From Lentzea guizhouensis (GTDB lineage Bacteria; Actinomycetota; Actinomycetes; Mycobacteriales; Pseudonocardiaceae), in assembly GCF_001701025.1 (NCBI RefSeq), contig NZ_CP016793.1, forward strand, positions 3,286,001 to 3,350,000: DNA of 64,000 nt. The letters are read 5' to 3'. Below, in pieces: positions 1-8,956 of the stretch (positions within the stretch are counted from its first letter, which is position 1; every line of letters starts with the position of its first letter). Position numbers and translations under genes: made by a program. Below the pieces are notes generated by a model, which did no database searches, was not told where the DNA came from, and saw nothing but the letters and a program-made list of their open reading frames with translations.

Positions 1-1712
1 CCATCGAGATCAAGCGGGCCGGCAACGAGGGCCTGATCTGCAAGGACAACATCCGCGCCGACATCAGGATCACGTTCTTCGTGCGGGTGAACAAGACCGT
101 CGAGGACGTCATCAAGGTCGCGCAGGCGATCGGCACCGAGCGCGCGAGCCACGAGGCCACGTTGCAGGAGCTGTTCAACGCCAAGTTCTCCGAGGCGCTC
201 AAGACCGTCGGCAAGCAGCTCGACTTCGTGGACCTCTACACGCACCGCGACGAGTTCCGCGACCGGATCATCCAGGTCATCGGCACCGACCTCAACGGCT
301 ACAGCCTCGAAGACGCCGCCATCGACTACCTGGAGCAGACGCCGCTCAAGCAGCTCGACCCGGCGAACATCCTGGACGCGCAGGGCATCCGCAAGATCAC
401 CGAGCTGACCGCGATCGAGCACGTCAAGACCAACGAGTTCACCCGCAACGAGGAGAAGGAGATCACGCGCCAGAACGTCAGCGCGCGTGAGGCGATCCTG
501 GAGCTCGAACGCCGGCAGGCCGACGCGGAGATCAAGCAGAGGCGCGAGATCGAGACCGCCCGCGCGCAGCAGGAGGCCGAGACCCAGAAGGTGCAGGCCG
601 AGGAACGGCTCAAGGCCAACACCGCGTTCATCCGCACCGAGGAGCAGCTCGGCATCCAGACCGAGAACAAGGCCCGCGAGATCGCCGTGGCGGAGAAGAA
701 CCGCGAGCGCGTGATCGCCGTCGAGACCGAGCGGATCGAGAAGGACCGCCTGCTGGAGGTCATCGCGCGCGAACGGGAGACCGCGCTGCGCATGATCGAG
801 AAGGACAAGGAGCTCGAGCACGAACGGCGCGCCATCGCCGACCTGGTGCGCGAGCGGGTCGCGGTCGAGAAGACCGTGGCCGAGCAGGAGGAGAACATCA
901 AGCGGTTGCGCGCGGTCGAGGAGGCCGAGCGCGAGCGGCAGCAGATCATCATCCGCGCCGAGGCCGAGGCGCAGGAGTCGCTGGTCAAGGACATCAAGGC
1001 TGCGGAAGCCGCCGAGCAGGCCGCGCAGCACCAGGCCCGCCAGGAAGTGTTGCTGGCGGAAGCGCGCAAGCAGTCCGCCGAACTGGACGCCACCGCCAAG
1101 ATCCGGCTCGCCGAGGGCGTCCAGGCCGAGGCCGCCGCCAAGGGGCTGGCGGACGTGCAGGTCAAGGAACGAGACGCCGTCGCCGTGGAGGCGCTGGGCC
1201 GTGCCGAGGCCGTGGTCGACCGGGAGAAGGCGCTCGCCGACGCCGAGGGCATCAAGGAACGCCTCAAGGGCGAGGCGGAGGGCCTGTCGCACAAGGCGGA
1301 GGCCATGGCCGCGCTGGACACCGCGACCCGCGAGCACGAGGAGTACCGCCTGCGGCTGGAGGCCGAGAAGGAGATCCGGCTCAAGGGCATCGACGTGCAG
1401 CGCCAGGTCGCGGAGGCCCAGGCGATGGTCCTGGCCGCGGGCCTGGAGAAGGCCGACATCGACATCATCGGCGGCGACACGGTGTTCTTCGACAAGATCG
1501 CGAACGCCATCACCGCGGGCAAGCAGGTCGACGGGTTCGTCGGCAACTCCGACGTGGTGCAGGCGCTGGGCCAGAAGTGGTTCGACGGCACCGGGAACTT
1601 CCCGGAGGACCTGACCAAGGTGCTCAGCTCGTTCACCACCGGTGACGCGCAGAACATCGCCGCCGCGATCGCGCTGACCCAGATGGCCAAGAACAACGGC
1701 CAGCCCGCATGA
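1..1712 (+). CDS. Flotillin-like SPFH/band-7 protein (5' end outside window)
   Basis: The reading frame is open from base 3, so the true start lies upstream and only the C-terminal 570 or so residues are present. The visible part holds the end of an SPFH domain, then a very long charged Ala/Glu/Arg-rich coiled coil (roughly residues 130-480 of the visible part), then a hydrophobic Gly/Ala tail ending in a predicted helix. This is the layout of bacterial flotillins, which oligomerise on the inner membrane and organise microdomains. The stop overlaps the start of the next gene as ATGA, so the two are translationally coupled and probably act together at the envelope. Membership of the flotillin family is clear. 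The specific role is inferred. Confidence 0.88.
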   Translation, partial: IEIKRAGNEGLICKDNIRADIRITFFVRVNKTVEDVIKVAQAIGTERASHEATLQELFNAKFSEALKTVGKQLDFVDLYTHRDEFRDRIIQVIGTDLNGYSLEDAAIDYLEQTPLKQLDPANILDAQGIRKITELTAIEHVKTNEFTRNEEKEITRQNVSAREAILELERRQADAEIKQRREIETARAQQEAETQKVQAEERLKANTAFIRTEEQLGIQTENKAREIAVAEKNRERVIAVETERIEKDRLLEVIARERETALRMIEKDKELEHERRAIADLVRERVAVEKTVAEQEENIKRLRAVEEAERERQQIIIRAEAEAQESLVKDIKAAEAAEQAAQHQARQEVLLAEARKQSAELDATAKIRLAEGVQAEAAAKGLADVQVKERDAVAVEALGRAEAVVDREKALADAEGIKERLKGEAEGLSHKAEAMAALDTATREHEEYRLRLEAEKEIRLKGIDVQRQVAEAQAMVLAAGLEKADIDIIGGDTVFFDKIANAITAGKQVDGFVGNSDVVQALGQKWFDGTGNFPEDLTKVLSSFTTGDAQNIAAAIALTQMAKNNGQPA

Positions 1713-4700
1713 CGGTGTCCCACTCCCCTGGTCTGGACGCCGGTACCTACGAGGTGTTGCGGGCCCGGCTGGCCGAGCAGGCCGCCGGGCTCGCCCGGAG
1801 CACCGAGGCGCTGAACGACCGGCGCGTCGAGACGTTCGGCAGCCAGGCGCTCGAGCTCGTCGCCACCGAGCGCATCCGCACCGAGAACAACTGCGTGCCG
1901 CGCGACATCGTGCCGCTGGGCGAGCAGATGTTGTTCGGCTACAACGTGTTCCTCGGCCTCAAGCCGGAGACGGCGGTCGCCGACGTCTTCGCCGTGCACG
2001 GCAAGGACTTCGGCCCGGCCGACGCGAGCTTCCTGGACGACCCCAGGTTCCGCAACGACTTCGCCGAGCTCTACCGGTACTACCGCGACACCCGGCTGCT
2101 GCAGCTGCGGGTCGTCGAGTCGCGGCTGCTCGCGGTGTTCCAGACCGGCGCGCGGATCGAGGACATCCGCGTGCTGCGCTGGGACGTCGCCGTCGACGGC
2201 ACCCCGACCTACCTGGACAACCGCGGCGAACGCGACCACGTCTTCCCGCCGTCGCACGACTTCACGTGGGTCGAGACGACCCGCGAGCAGCACGTGCTCG
2301 GCCGGCACCCGCACATCGCCATCGACGGCGAGGTGTTCGTCGAGACCGTCGGCGGCACGCTGACCATCAAGGTCGAGAACAACACCGAGACCGGCGAGGG
2401 CATCTACGAAGAACCGGTCGACGAGCCGCTGCAGAGCCTGGCCGACGCGGACGTGCACCACGCGCGCGTCGGACCGTTGATCCTGCTCAGGATCCTGCCG
2501 TACAAGGAAACCGAGTGGCGGCACCTGGTCTTCAACACGCGCACCAAGGCCGTGGCCAGACTCGACGGCATCGGTCAGGCCTGCCAGCGGCTGCCGGAGG
2601 ACCAGGGGATCATCTTCCCCGGCGGCTACTACCTCGTCACCGGCGACGACAAGACGTTCGACGTCGACACCGAGGACCTGGAGTTCGAACGGGTCGTCCG
2701 GTCGGCCAACGGCGAGGACGTGCTCTACGTCTTCCACGCCCGCCGCGAGGGCCGCAGCCTGTTGCTGCCCTACAACGTGATCCGCAAGGAGGTCGCCACC
2801 CCGCTCGTGTGCCACGGCTACTCGCTCTTCGCCGACGGCACGCTGGTGATCTTCCGCGAGACGAGCACCGAACCCGTGCGCGTGCACCCGATGCAGGTCT
2901 GGCGCACGCCGTTCGTGGCCGACGAGGTGCTGCCGGAGGAGTCCGGCCCGCTCGCCCGCATCGGCAACGCCGAGCTGGTCCGCGGCATCTCCGACTGCCT
3001 GAGCGTGACCCGCATGGCCGCCGGGATGACGCCGACCGCGCCGGTGTTCGAAGGCCTGATCGCGCTGTGCACCAGGGTGCTCGACAGCGTCCACTGGCTC
3101 GCCGAACTGGGGCTGCGCGACGACGTCCTGGCCGTGCGCGCCACCGCCGAGCAGGTGCTGGACGAGTTCGAGTCGGTCCGCGCGCTCACCGAACACGCCG
3201 CCGAGCAGCTGACCGAGGCGGGCGAGAAGCTCGCGTCGCTGGTCCGGCTGTCCCGCTCGGCCGCGCCGCGCTCGGCCGACGAGTGGGTCCGGCTGCTGGC
3301 CGACCTGCGGTCCGCCCAGGGCCGGCTGATCACGTTGAAGGACCTGAAGTACGTCGATCTCGCCGATCTCGAACGCCGGGAGGGCGCACTCGTCGAGACG
3401 CTGGCCGACTCGGCTCGCAGAGCCGTCGCGTTCCTCAGCGGTGAGAGCGCGTTCGCCCAGTACCACGAGGAGATCGACCGGATCGCGGCCACGGAGCTCG
3501 TGACCGCGGCCGAGGCCAAGCCCCTGCGCGACCGCCTGGCGCAGCAACAGGCCGGGCTGGAGGTGCTGACCGAGGTCGTCAGCACGCTCGACGCCGCCGA
3601 CACCACGACCCGCACGCAGATCCTGGCCGGCATCGGCGAGGTGCTGGCCGCGGTGAACCGCGCACGCGCCACTGTGGACGGTCGCAGGAAGGCGCTGGCC
3701 GCCGCCGAGGGCCGGGCCGAGTTCGCCGCGGAGTTCGCCCTGCTCGGCCAGGCCGTCACCGGCGCGCTCGCGGTCGCCGCGACCCCGCAGAGCTGCGACG
3801 ACCAGCTCGGCCGGCTGCTGCTGCAGCTGGAGAACCTGGAGTCGCGGTTCGCCGACTTCGACGACTTCCTGGCCCAGATCGGGGCCAAGCGCACGGACGT
3901 CTACGAGGCGTTCTCCGCGCGCAAGCAGACGTTGCTGGACGAACGCGCGCGCAAGGCCGACCGCCTCGTCCAGTCCGCCGAACGCGTGCTCGGCACGATC
4001 CGCCGCCGCGTCGGGAAGCTGACGTCGATCGACGAGATCAACACCTACTTCGCCGGCGACCCGATGGTCACCAAGGTCCGGTCCGTCGCCGCCGCGCTGC
4101 GCGAGCTCGGTGACGTCAGGGCCGACGAGCTCGACGCGGATCTGCGCGACGCCAGGCAAGAGGGAGGCCGGGCGCTGCGGGATCGGGCCGATCTGCACGA
4201 CGGCGCGTCGATCGTGCTCGGTCGTCACCGCTTCCCGGTGACGACCGAGCCGATGAACCTCACCCTCGTGCCGCGTGACGGCCGAATGTTCTTCGCGATC
4301 ACCGGGACCGACTACCGCGGCGAGGTCACCGACCCGGCGTTCGCGGCCACCAGGCCGTTCTGGGATCAGCTGCTGGTCTCCGAGACGCCGGAGGTCTACC
4401 GCTCCGAGCACCTGGCCGCGTGCCTGCTCGCCGAGGGCCGCACCGACGTGTCCACGGCCGCTGCAGAACGCTACGACGAGGGCTACGAGAAGGGCGTGCA
4501 CGACCACGACGCCGAACGGATCCTCGCTGTCCTGCACCGACTCCACGCCGGTGCCGGGCTGCTCAGGTACCCGCCGTCCGCACGGGCGGAGGCGCAGATC
4601 CACTGGGCCGGTCTCGGCACCGAACAGCAGCAGGTGTGGGCGCGCAAGGCCGAGTCGCTGGCCCGCGCGCGCACGATCTTCGGTGGCACGCACGGGATCC

Positions 4701-6142
4701 CGGAGCTGACCGCGCAGTTCGGCCTCACCCCGCTCGCCGCCGAGTACCTCTTCGAGGAGCTCGCCTGTGAGCCGGAGGGGTTCGTCACCAGCAAGGCCGC
4801 CAGGGCCGTGATCGACCGCTTCCGCGCCGTGGTGACCGAGGACCTGCGCGACCGCGACCTGATCGAGGCGTGGCTGCGGGCGTTCCTCGGCGACGAGGAC
4901 TGCCCCGAGTTCCCCGAGGTCGTGGCCGTGCTGCTCACCGACCTGCCGCGGTACGACTCCAGCGCCGCGCTGACCGAGACCGTCACCGGCCTGCTCGGCT
5001 CGCACCCGCGGGTGGCGGACCAGGCCATGGAGCTGCGTCTGGACGAGGCGCTGACCAGGTTGCGCGCGTTCAGCACCGAGCACGTGCCCGCGTTCCGCGC
5101 CTACCAGCGGCGGCGCGACGAGCTGCTCGCCCGGGAACGTCACCGGCTCAAGCTCGACGAGTACCGGCCCGCGGTGCTGAACACGTTCGTGCGCAACAGG
5201 TTGCTGAACGAGGTCTACCTGCCGCTGATCGGCGACAACCTCGCCAAGCAGCTGAACGACGGCACCGGCCTGCTGATGCTGATCTCCCCGCCCGGCTACG
5301 GCAAGACCACGCTCATCGAGTACGTCGCCAACCGCCTCGGCATGGTGTTCGTCAAGGTCAACGGCCCGGCGCTGGGCAGCGGCGTCACCTCCCTCGACCC
5401 GCGGGAGGCTCCGAATGCCACGGCCCGCCAGGAGGTCGAGCGGATCAACTTCGCCTTCGCCCTCGGCTCCGGCGTTCTGCTGCACCTCGACGACATCCAG
5501 CACACCTCACCGGAGCTGCTGCAGAAGTTCATCTCGCTGTGCGACGCCCAGCGCCGCGTGGACGGCGTGTGGGACGGCGAGGCACGCACGTTCGACCTGC
5601 GCGGCAAGCGGTTCGCCGTCTCGATGGCCGGCAACCCGTACACCGAGACGGGTCGCGCCTTCCGGGTCCCCGACATGCTCGCGAACCGGGCGGACGTGTG
5701 GAACCTCGGCGACGTGCTGCACGGTCGCGAGTCCCTCTTCGCGTTGAGCTACCTGGAGAACGCGTCCTCGTCGAACCCGACGCTCGCGGGCGTGGACGTG
5801 GAACCGCTGGTGCGCCTCGCCTCCGGTCAGGACGTCAAGACCGGCCACGACACCGTGCAGCTCGACCGGATGCTGTCCGTGCTGCGCAAGATGCAGCGCG
5901 TCCAGGAGGTCGTGCTCAAGGTCAACCAGGCGTACATCGCCTCGGCGGCCGGCGCGGGCGACGAGCCGTTCCTGCTCCAGGGCAGCTACCGCAACATGAA
6001 CAGGATGGCCGCGCGGATCGTGCCCGCGATGAACGACGCCGAGGTGGAGGCGTTGATCGACGACCACTACCTGGGCGAGGCGCAGCTGCTCGGCTCACGT
6101 GCCGAGTCGAACCTGCGCCGGCTGCGTGAGCTCAAGGGCTAG
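1709..6142 (+). CDS. Giant AAA-type ATPase annotated in relatives as 'DNA repair ATPase'
   Basis: A 1477-residue protein. The first 450 residues or so form an all-beta, acidic region resembling the DUF3686 region of proteins labelled DNA repair ATPase. A long helical middle follows (about 450-900). A C-terminal AAA module has a Walker A, PPGYGKTT, near residue 1193, a Walker B-like LLHLDD near 1255 and a sensor-type MAGNP near 1308. There is no signal peptide or membrane segment, so it is cytoplasmic. The ATG overlaps the flotillin stop by four bases. In other bacteria, genes of this family occur beside flotillin or PspA genes, which suggests envelope-stress work rather than DNA repair. That role is inference; the ATPase assignment is firm. 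Confidence 0.85.
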   Translation: MTVSHSPGLDAGTYEVLRARLAEQAAGLARSTEALNDRRVETFGSQALELVATERIRTENNCVPRDIVPLGEQMLFGYNVFLGLKPETAVADVFAVHGKDFGPADASFLDDPRFRNDFAELYRYYRDTRLLQLRVVESRLLAVFQTGARIEDIRVLRWDVAVDGTPTYLDNRGERDHVFPPSHDFTWVETTREQHVLGRHPHIAIDGEVFVETVGGTLTIKVENNTETGEGIYEEPVDEPLQSLADADVHHARVGPLILLRILPYKETEWRHLVFNTRTKAVARLDGIGQACQRLPEDQGIIFPGGYYLVTGDDKTFDVDTEDLEFERVVRSANGEDVLYVFHARREGRSLLLPYNVIRKEVATPLVCHGYSLFADGTLVIFRETSTEPVRVHPMQVWRTPFVADEVLPEESGPLARIGNAELVRGISDCLSVTRMAAGMTPTAPVFEGLIALCTRVLDSVHWLAELGLRDDVLAVRATAEQVLDEFESVRALTEHAAEQLTEAGEKLASLVRLSRSAAPRSADEWVRLLADLRSAQGRLITLKDLKYVDLADLERREGALVETLADSARRAVAFLSGESAFAQYHEEIDRIAATELVTAAEAKPLRDRLAQQQAGLEVLTEVVSTLDAADTTTRTQILAGIGEVLAAVNRARATVDGRRKALAAAEGRAEFAAEFALLGQAVTGALAVAATPQSCDDQLGRLLLQLENLESRFADFDDFLAQIGAKRTDVYEAFSARKQTLLDERARKADRLVQSAERVLGTIRRRVGKLTSIDEINTYFAGDPMVTKVRSVAAALRELGDVRADELDADLRDARQEGGRALRDRADLHDGASIVLGRHRFPVTTEPMNLTLVPRDGRMFFAITGTDYRGEVTDPAFAATRPFWDQLLVSETPEVYRSEHLAACLLAEGRTDVSTAAAERYDEGYEKGVHDHDAERILAVLHRLHAGAGLLRYPPSARAEAQIHWAGLGTEQQQVWARKAESLARARTIFGGTHGIPELTAQFGLTPLAAEYLFEELACEPEGFVTSKAARAVIDRFRAVVTEDLRDRDLIEAWLRAFLGDEDCPEFPEVVAVLLTDLPRYDSSAALTETVTGLLGSHPRVADQAMELRLDEALTRLRAFSTEHVPAFRAYQRRRDELLARERHRLKLDEYRPAVLNTFVRNRLLNEVYLPLIGDNLAKQLNDGTGLLMLISPPGYGKTTLIEYVANRLGMVFVKVNGPALGSGVTSLDPREAPNATARQEVERINFAFALGSGVLLHLDDIQHTSPELLQKFISLCDAQRRVDGVWDGEARTFDLRGKRFAVSMAGNPYTETGRAFRVPDMLANRADVWNLGDVLHGRESLFALSYLENASSSNPTLAGVDVEPLVRLASGQDVKTGHDTVQLDRMLSVLRKMQRVQEVVLKVNQAYIASAAGAGDEPFLLQGSYRNMNRMAARIVPAMNDAEVEALIDDHYLGEAQLLGSRAESNLRRLRELKG

Positions 6143-6622
6143 CGGCACTTCACGTCGTTGCGCTTGCGCCCGTCAGGTCCGCGGATCTCGATCGGGTGCA
6201 GGTGGTTGTCCTCGAGGAACTTGCACAGTTCCTTCGGCTGCATCGGCCACGGCAGGCAGCGCTCGAAGTCCTTCTCGATGAGCTTGTCGAAGTACTTCGA
6301 GTCGCAGCGCAGCAGGTCGAGGAGCCCGCGCGGCCGTGAGGGCGGCGGCGAGGGCTTCGTCGTGCTGGACGGGCCCGGCCTGGGCAGCGAGGTCGCGGCG
6401 GGGGGGCGGCGGCGGGGTGGAGGTGTCGAACACCACAGGGCCGACCGCGGACACGGTCGTGGTGGCGGACGCCGTCACGGTCTCGGCGGGCAGAGGTGGC
6501 GGCGCGACCAGGCGGATGTCCACCGGCCGTTCCGGAGGCGTCGCCAGCAGGGCCGTGACCAGGGCGGCGCCCAGCATCGCCACTGCGGCGGTGAAGTAGC
6601 CGCGGCGTCTGCCACCACTCAT
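6139..6622 (-). pseudogene. Small membrane-anchored Pro-rich protein, frameshifted at a run of seven G
   Basis: Reading starts at the ATG complementary to 6620-6622 and gives a hydrophobic N-terminal anchor (GYFTAAVAMLGAALVTALLA) followed by a Pro/Thr/Ser linker. After the G run at 6400-6406 the sensible frame changes. Dropping one base continues the Pro/Ser/Thr linker into a folded C-terminal piece with four cysteines (LRCDSKYF, FERCLPWP, ELCKFL, DVKCR) that ends at a stop at 6139-6141. The span is 484 bases, exactly one more than 161 codons, so a single extra base explains it. The restored product is about 160 residues with an exported C-terminal domain. It is not a family I recognise. The break may be a real mutation or a sequencing error in the homopolymer. 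Confidence 0.68.
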
Positions 6623-6694
6623 CGCACTCCCCAGGTCCGGACGACGTGTCCGCTGCCGTCCCCGTGGAATCGTTGCGCCCGCTAACGGTGTTAC

Positions 6695-7105
6695 TCAGCC
6701 GGTCTTGTCCGGTCCGGCGCCGGTCAACGCGATGCGCAGGACGACCCGCTGTTCCCGTTCCATCGCGGCGCGGTAGTCGTCCCAGTCGTCGTGCTCGCCG
6801 GAGATCGTCCGGTAGTACTCCACCAACAGGTCCATCGCGTCGGGCAACGGCACCACGGTCGCCGTCCCCTCGACCTGGATCCACCGCCCGAAGAAGCTGT
6901 CCGGCAGCACGCACAGCCACACGCGCGGATCCCGTTGCACCTGCTTGGTCTTGTACGCGGTCGCGCGCGTCGAGACGAGCACGTCGCCGTTGTCGTCCAG
7001 CGCGACGAGCACCGGCGACATCGCGGGCGTCCCGTCCGACTTCATCGCGGTGAACACCGCGCGGTGCTGGCTGCGGAGCACTTCCCGTGCCTGGTCGAGG
7101 TCCAT
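6695..7105 (-). CDS. PPOX-class (pyridoxamine oxidase fold) flavin/F420-dependent oxidoreductase
   Basis: A protein of 136 residues with the short split-barrel fold of the PPOX family: a leading VLRSQHRAVFTAMKSDGTPAMSPV strand pair (split here: VLRSQHRAVFTAMK then SDGTPAMSPV), then RDPRVWLCVLP and WIQVEGTATVV strands. Actinobacterial members of this size usually bind F420 or FMN. I start it at the ATG at 7105 because alignable sequence begins there and an AGGA sits upstream. Longer starts at 7114 and 7156 are possible. The start codon shares bases with the start codon of the opposite gene. Substrate unknown. Confidence 0.75.
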   Translation of the reverse strand: MDLDQAREVLRSQHRAVFTAMKSDGTPAMSPVLVALDDNGDVLVSTRATAYKTKQVQRDPRVWLCVLPDSFFGRWIQVEGTATVVPLPDAMDLLVEYYRTISGEHDDWDDYRAAMEREQRVVLRIALTGAGPDKTG

Positions 7106-7955
7106 GGCTTTCATCCTGGCCAGGCGCGACGATGCTCGCATGCTCGATGCGAACACGGTCAGCTGGCAGCTGCACGCGGACCCGGCGATGTGGATCGCCG
7201 GGATCGCGAGTCTCTACCTGCAGGCGCTGCACCCGAAGGCGGTCGCGGGTGTCGTGCAGAACTCGAACTTCCAGGCCGACCCGCTCGGCCGGCTCAAGCG
7301 CACGGCGGACTTCGTCGGGCTCGGCGTGTACGGGACGGAGGAGGAGATCAGGACCGCGGCGGCACGGGTCCGCGCGACCCACCGCAGCCTGCGCGCCACT
7401 GACCAAGAGGGCAGAACGTTCCGAGTGGACGAACCGGAACTGCTGCTGTGGGTGCACTGTTCGGAGGTGCACTGCTTCGAGAGGGTGCTCGGCCTCGCCG
7501 GCTACGGGCTCACGGACCGGCAGAAGGACCGGTACTACGCGGAACAGCGGTTCGCCGCCACGCTGGTCGGCCTGCACGCCGACGACGTGCCCGGATCACG
7601 CCGGGAGATGGCCGAGTACTTCGACTCGATGAGGCCTTCGTTGCGCCGCACCGCGGACTCCGAGGTGATCTACGAGTTCCTCCACGGCCCGCCTGTCAAG
7701 GGGTGGCTTCGTCACGGCCTGCCCCTCTACCGCGTGCTGATCGGTCATCTGGCGTACTCCGTGCTCCCCGAATGGGCTCTGGAACTGCATGGTCATGAGC
7801 CGTACGCCAACGCGGAACGGTGGCTGCGAATGCTGCGCCGAACAGCGCTTTTGGTGCCCGGCAAGATCCGCAGGATGGGTCCGCCGGGACACCTGCGCCG
7901 CGCCGTGGAACGTGAGGGGCGTCATGTGACGCCGAGCAGAGCACGGCTGCCGTAG
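7104..7955 (+). CDS. DUF2236 / MpaB-like oxygenase
   Basis: A protein of 283 residues. It carries the family hallmarks: an early SWQLHADPAMWIAGIASL segment, QALHP, then LLLWVHCSEVHCFERV, in which histidines are expected heme ligands, and a C-terminal helical bundle. MpaB-type proteins include a latex-clearing-type heme oxygenase group and a fungal mycophenolate enzyme, but bacterial members are largely uncharacterised, so the substrate is not predicted. Start chosen at 7104 because residues LARRDDAR before the conserved core match the usual family N-terminus. The ATG at 7140 is the alternative. The start overlaps the divergent PPOX gene. Confidence 0.75.
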   Translation: MAFILARRDDARMLDANTVSWQLHADPAMWIAGIASLYLQALHPKAVAGVVQNSNFQADPLGRLKRTADFVGLGVYGTEEEIRTAAARVRATHRSLRATDQEGRTFRVDEPELLLWVHCSEVHCFERVLGLAGYGLTDRQKDRYYAEQRFAATLVGLHADDVPGSRREMAEYFDSMRPSLRRTADSEVIYEFLHGPPVKGWLRHGLPLYRVLIGHLAYSVLPEWALELHGHEPYANAERWLRMLRRTALLVPGKIRRMGPPGHLRRAVEREGRHVTPSRARLP

Positions 7956-8035
7956 TTGTCACACATCACAGTTGATAATCGCCGCAGGTACGTAGCATTG
8001 CTCACGACTCCACACCACCCCCGGAAGGTCTTGTC

Positions 8036-8854
8036 GTGACCCGTCGTGCTGCGCTTCTCGCTGCCGTAGCGGTGCTGGCCACCGCCTGTGGGAGCGGTGA
8101 CACGGCCACAGTCGTCGGTCGAGCCGGCTCCGGCAAGCTGACCATCGGCATCCGCTACGACCAGCCCGGTTTGAGCGAACGGCGGCTGGACGGCCGCTTC
8201 GTCGGGTTCGACGTGGACGTGGCCAAGTACGTGGCCAACGAGCTGGGCGTGAAGGAAAGCGGTATCACCTTCAAGGAGGCCCGCGGCGCCGTCCGCGAGT
8301 CGATGCTGGAGAGCGGTGAGGTCGACCTGGTCGTCGCGACCTACTCGATCACCGACGCCCGCAAGGAGAAGGTCGCCTTCGCCGGCCCGTACTTCGAGAC
8401 CGGCCAGGGCATGCTCGTCCGCTTCACCGAGCAGGCGATCACCGGCCCGGAGACCCTGAACGGCCGGCAGCTGTGCTCCGTCAAGGGATCCACGTCCGCG
8501 CAGAAGGTGAAGAACGACTACGCCCAAGGCGTCAAGCTGGTCGAGTACGGCCAGTACTCGGACTGTGTAATCGCTCTCATGGCGGGCAACGTCGACGCCG
8601 TCACCACCGACGAGGTCATCCTCGCGGGCTTCGCGGCGGAGAACCCGGAGCTGCTCAAGCTCGTCGGCAAGCCGTTCTCCCAGGAGCGCTACGGGATCGG
8701 CGTGGCCAAGGGCGACGACGAGAGCAGGGCCGAGGTCAACAAGGCCATCGAGAAGATGATCTCCAGTGGTGAGTGGAAGCGGGCGCTGGAACGCAACGTC
8801 GGCCCGTCGGGCTACGAGATCCCAGCGCCGCCCCAGATCACCGAGAAGTCCTAG
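8036..8854 (+). CDS. Glutamate/polar amino-acid ABC transporter substrate-binding lipoprotein
   Basis: A protein of 272 residues starting at a GTG preceded by CGGAAGG. The N-terminus is a lipoprotein signal with lipobox ATAC, cysteine near residue 18. The rest is a type II periplasmic binding fold (SBP family 3): LTIGIRYDQPG, FVGFDVDVAKYVA, DLVVATYSITDARKEKVAFAGPY (split motifs), and GNVDAVTTDEVIL. It resembles GluB of the glutamate uptake system. No permease or ATPase gene is adjacent, so it either works with a transporter encoded elsewhere or acts as a sensor. A large inverted repeat downstream probably terminates it. Confidence 0.85.
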   Translation: MTRRAALLAAVAVLATACGSGDTATVVGRAGSGKLTIGIRYDQPGLSERRLDGRFVGFDVDVAKYVANELGVKESGITFKEARGAVRESMLESGEVDLVVATYSITDARKEKVAFAGPYFETGQGMLVRFTEQAITGPETLNGRQLCSVKGSTSAQKVKNDYAQGVKLVEYGQYSDCVIALMAGNVDAVTTDEVILAGFAAENPELLKLVGKPFSQERYGIGVAKGDDESRAEVNKAIEKMISSGEWKRALERNVGPSGYEIPAPPQITEKS

Positions 8855-8862
8855 TGGCGCGA

Positions 8863-8948
8863 CTCAGCACGTTGGCGAGGTAATGCACGCTCAGCAGGGC
8901 ACCACGATGCACCCGTCTGACCGCGGATTCCCCCGGCAACGTGCTGAG
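8863..8948. terminator. Bidirectional terminator-like inverted repeat
   Basis: The arms CTCAGCACGTTG (8863-8874) and CAACGTGCTGAG (8937-8948) are perfectly complementary and lie between two convergent genes. The loop is long (62 bases). It probably serves the binding-protein gene and the opposing transpeptidase gene. Confidence 0.5.
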
Positions 8949-8956
8949 CCACACCA

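Noticed and set aside
326..5503. A 1725-codon open frame antisense to the flotillin and ATPase genes
   Set aside because: It mirrors the GC-biased third positions of the real genes; its product is low-complexity Ala/Arg/Val/Asp/Gly and has no ribosome site. It is a shadow.
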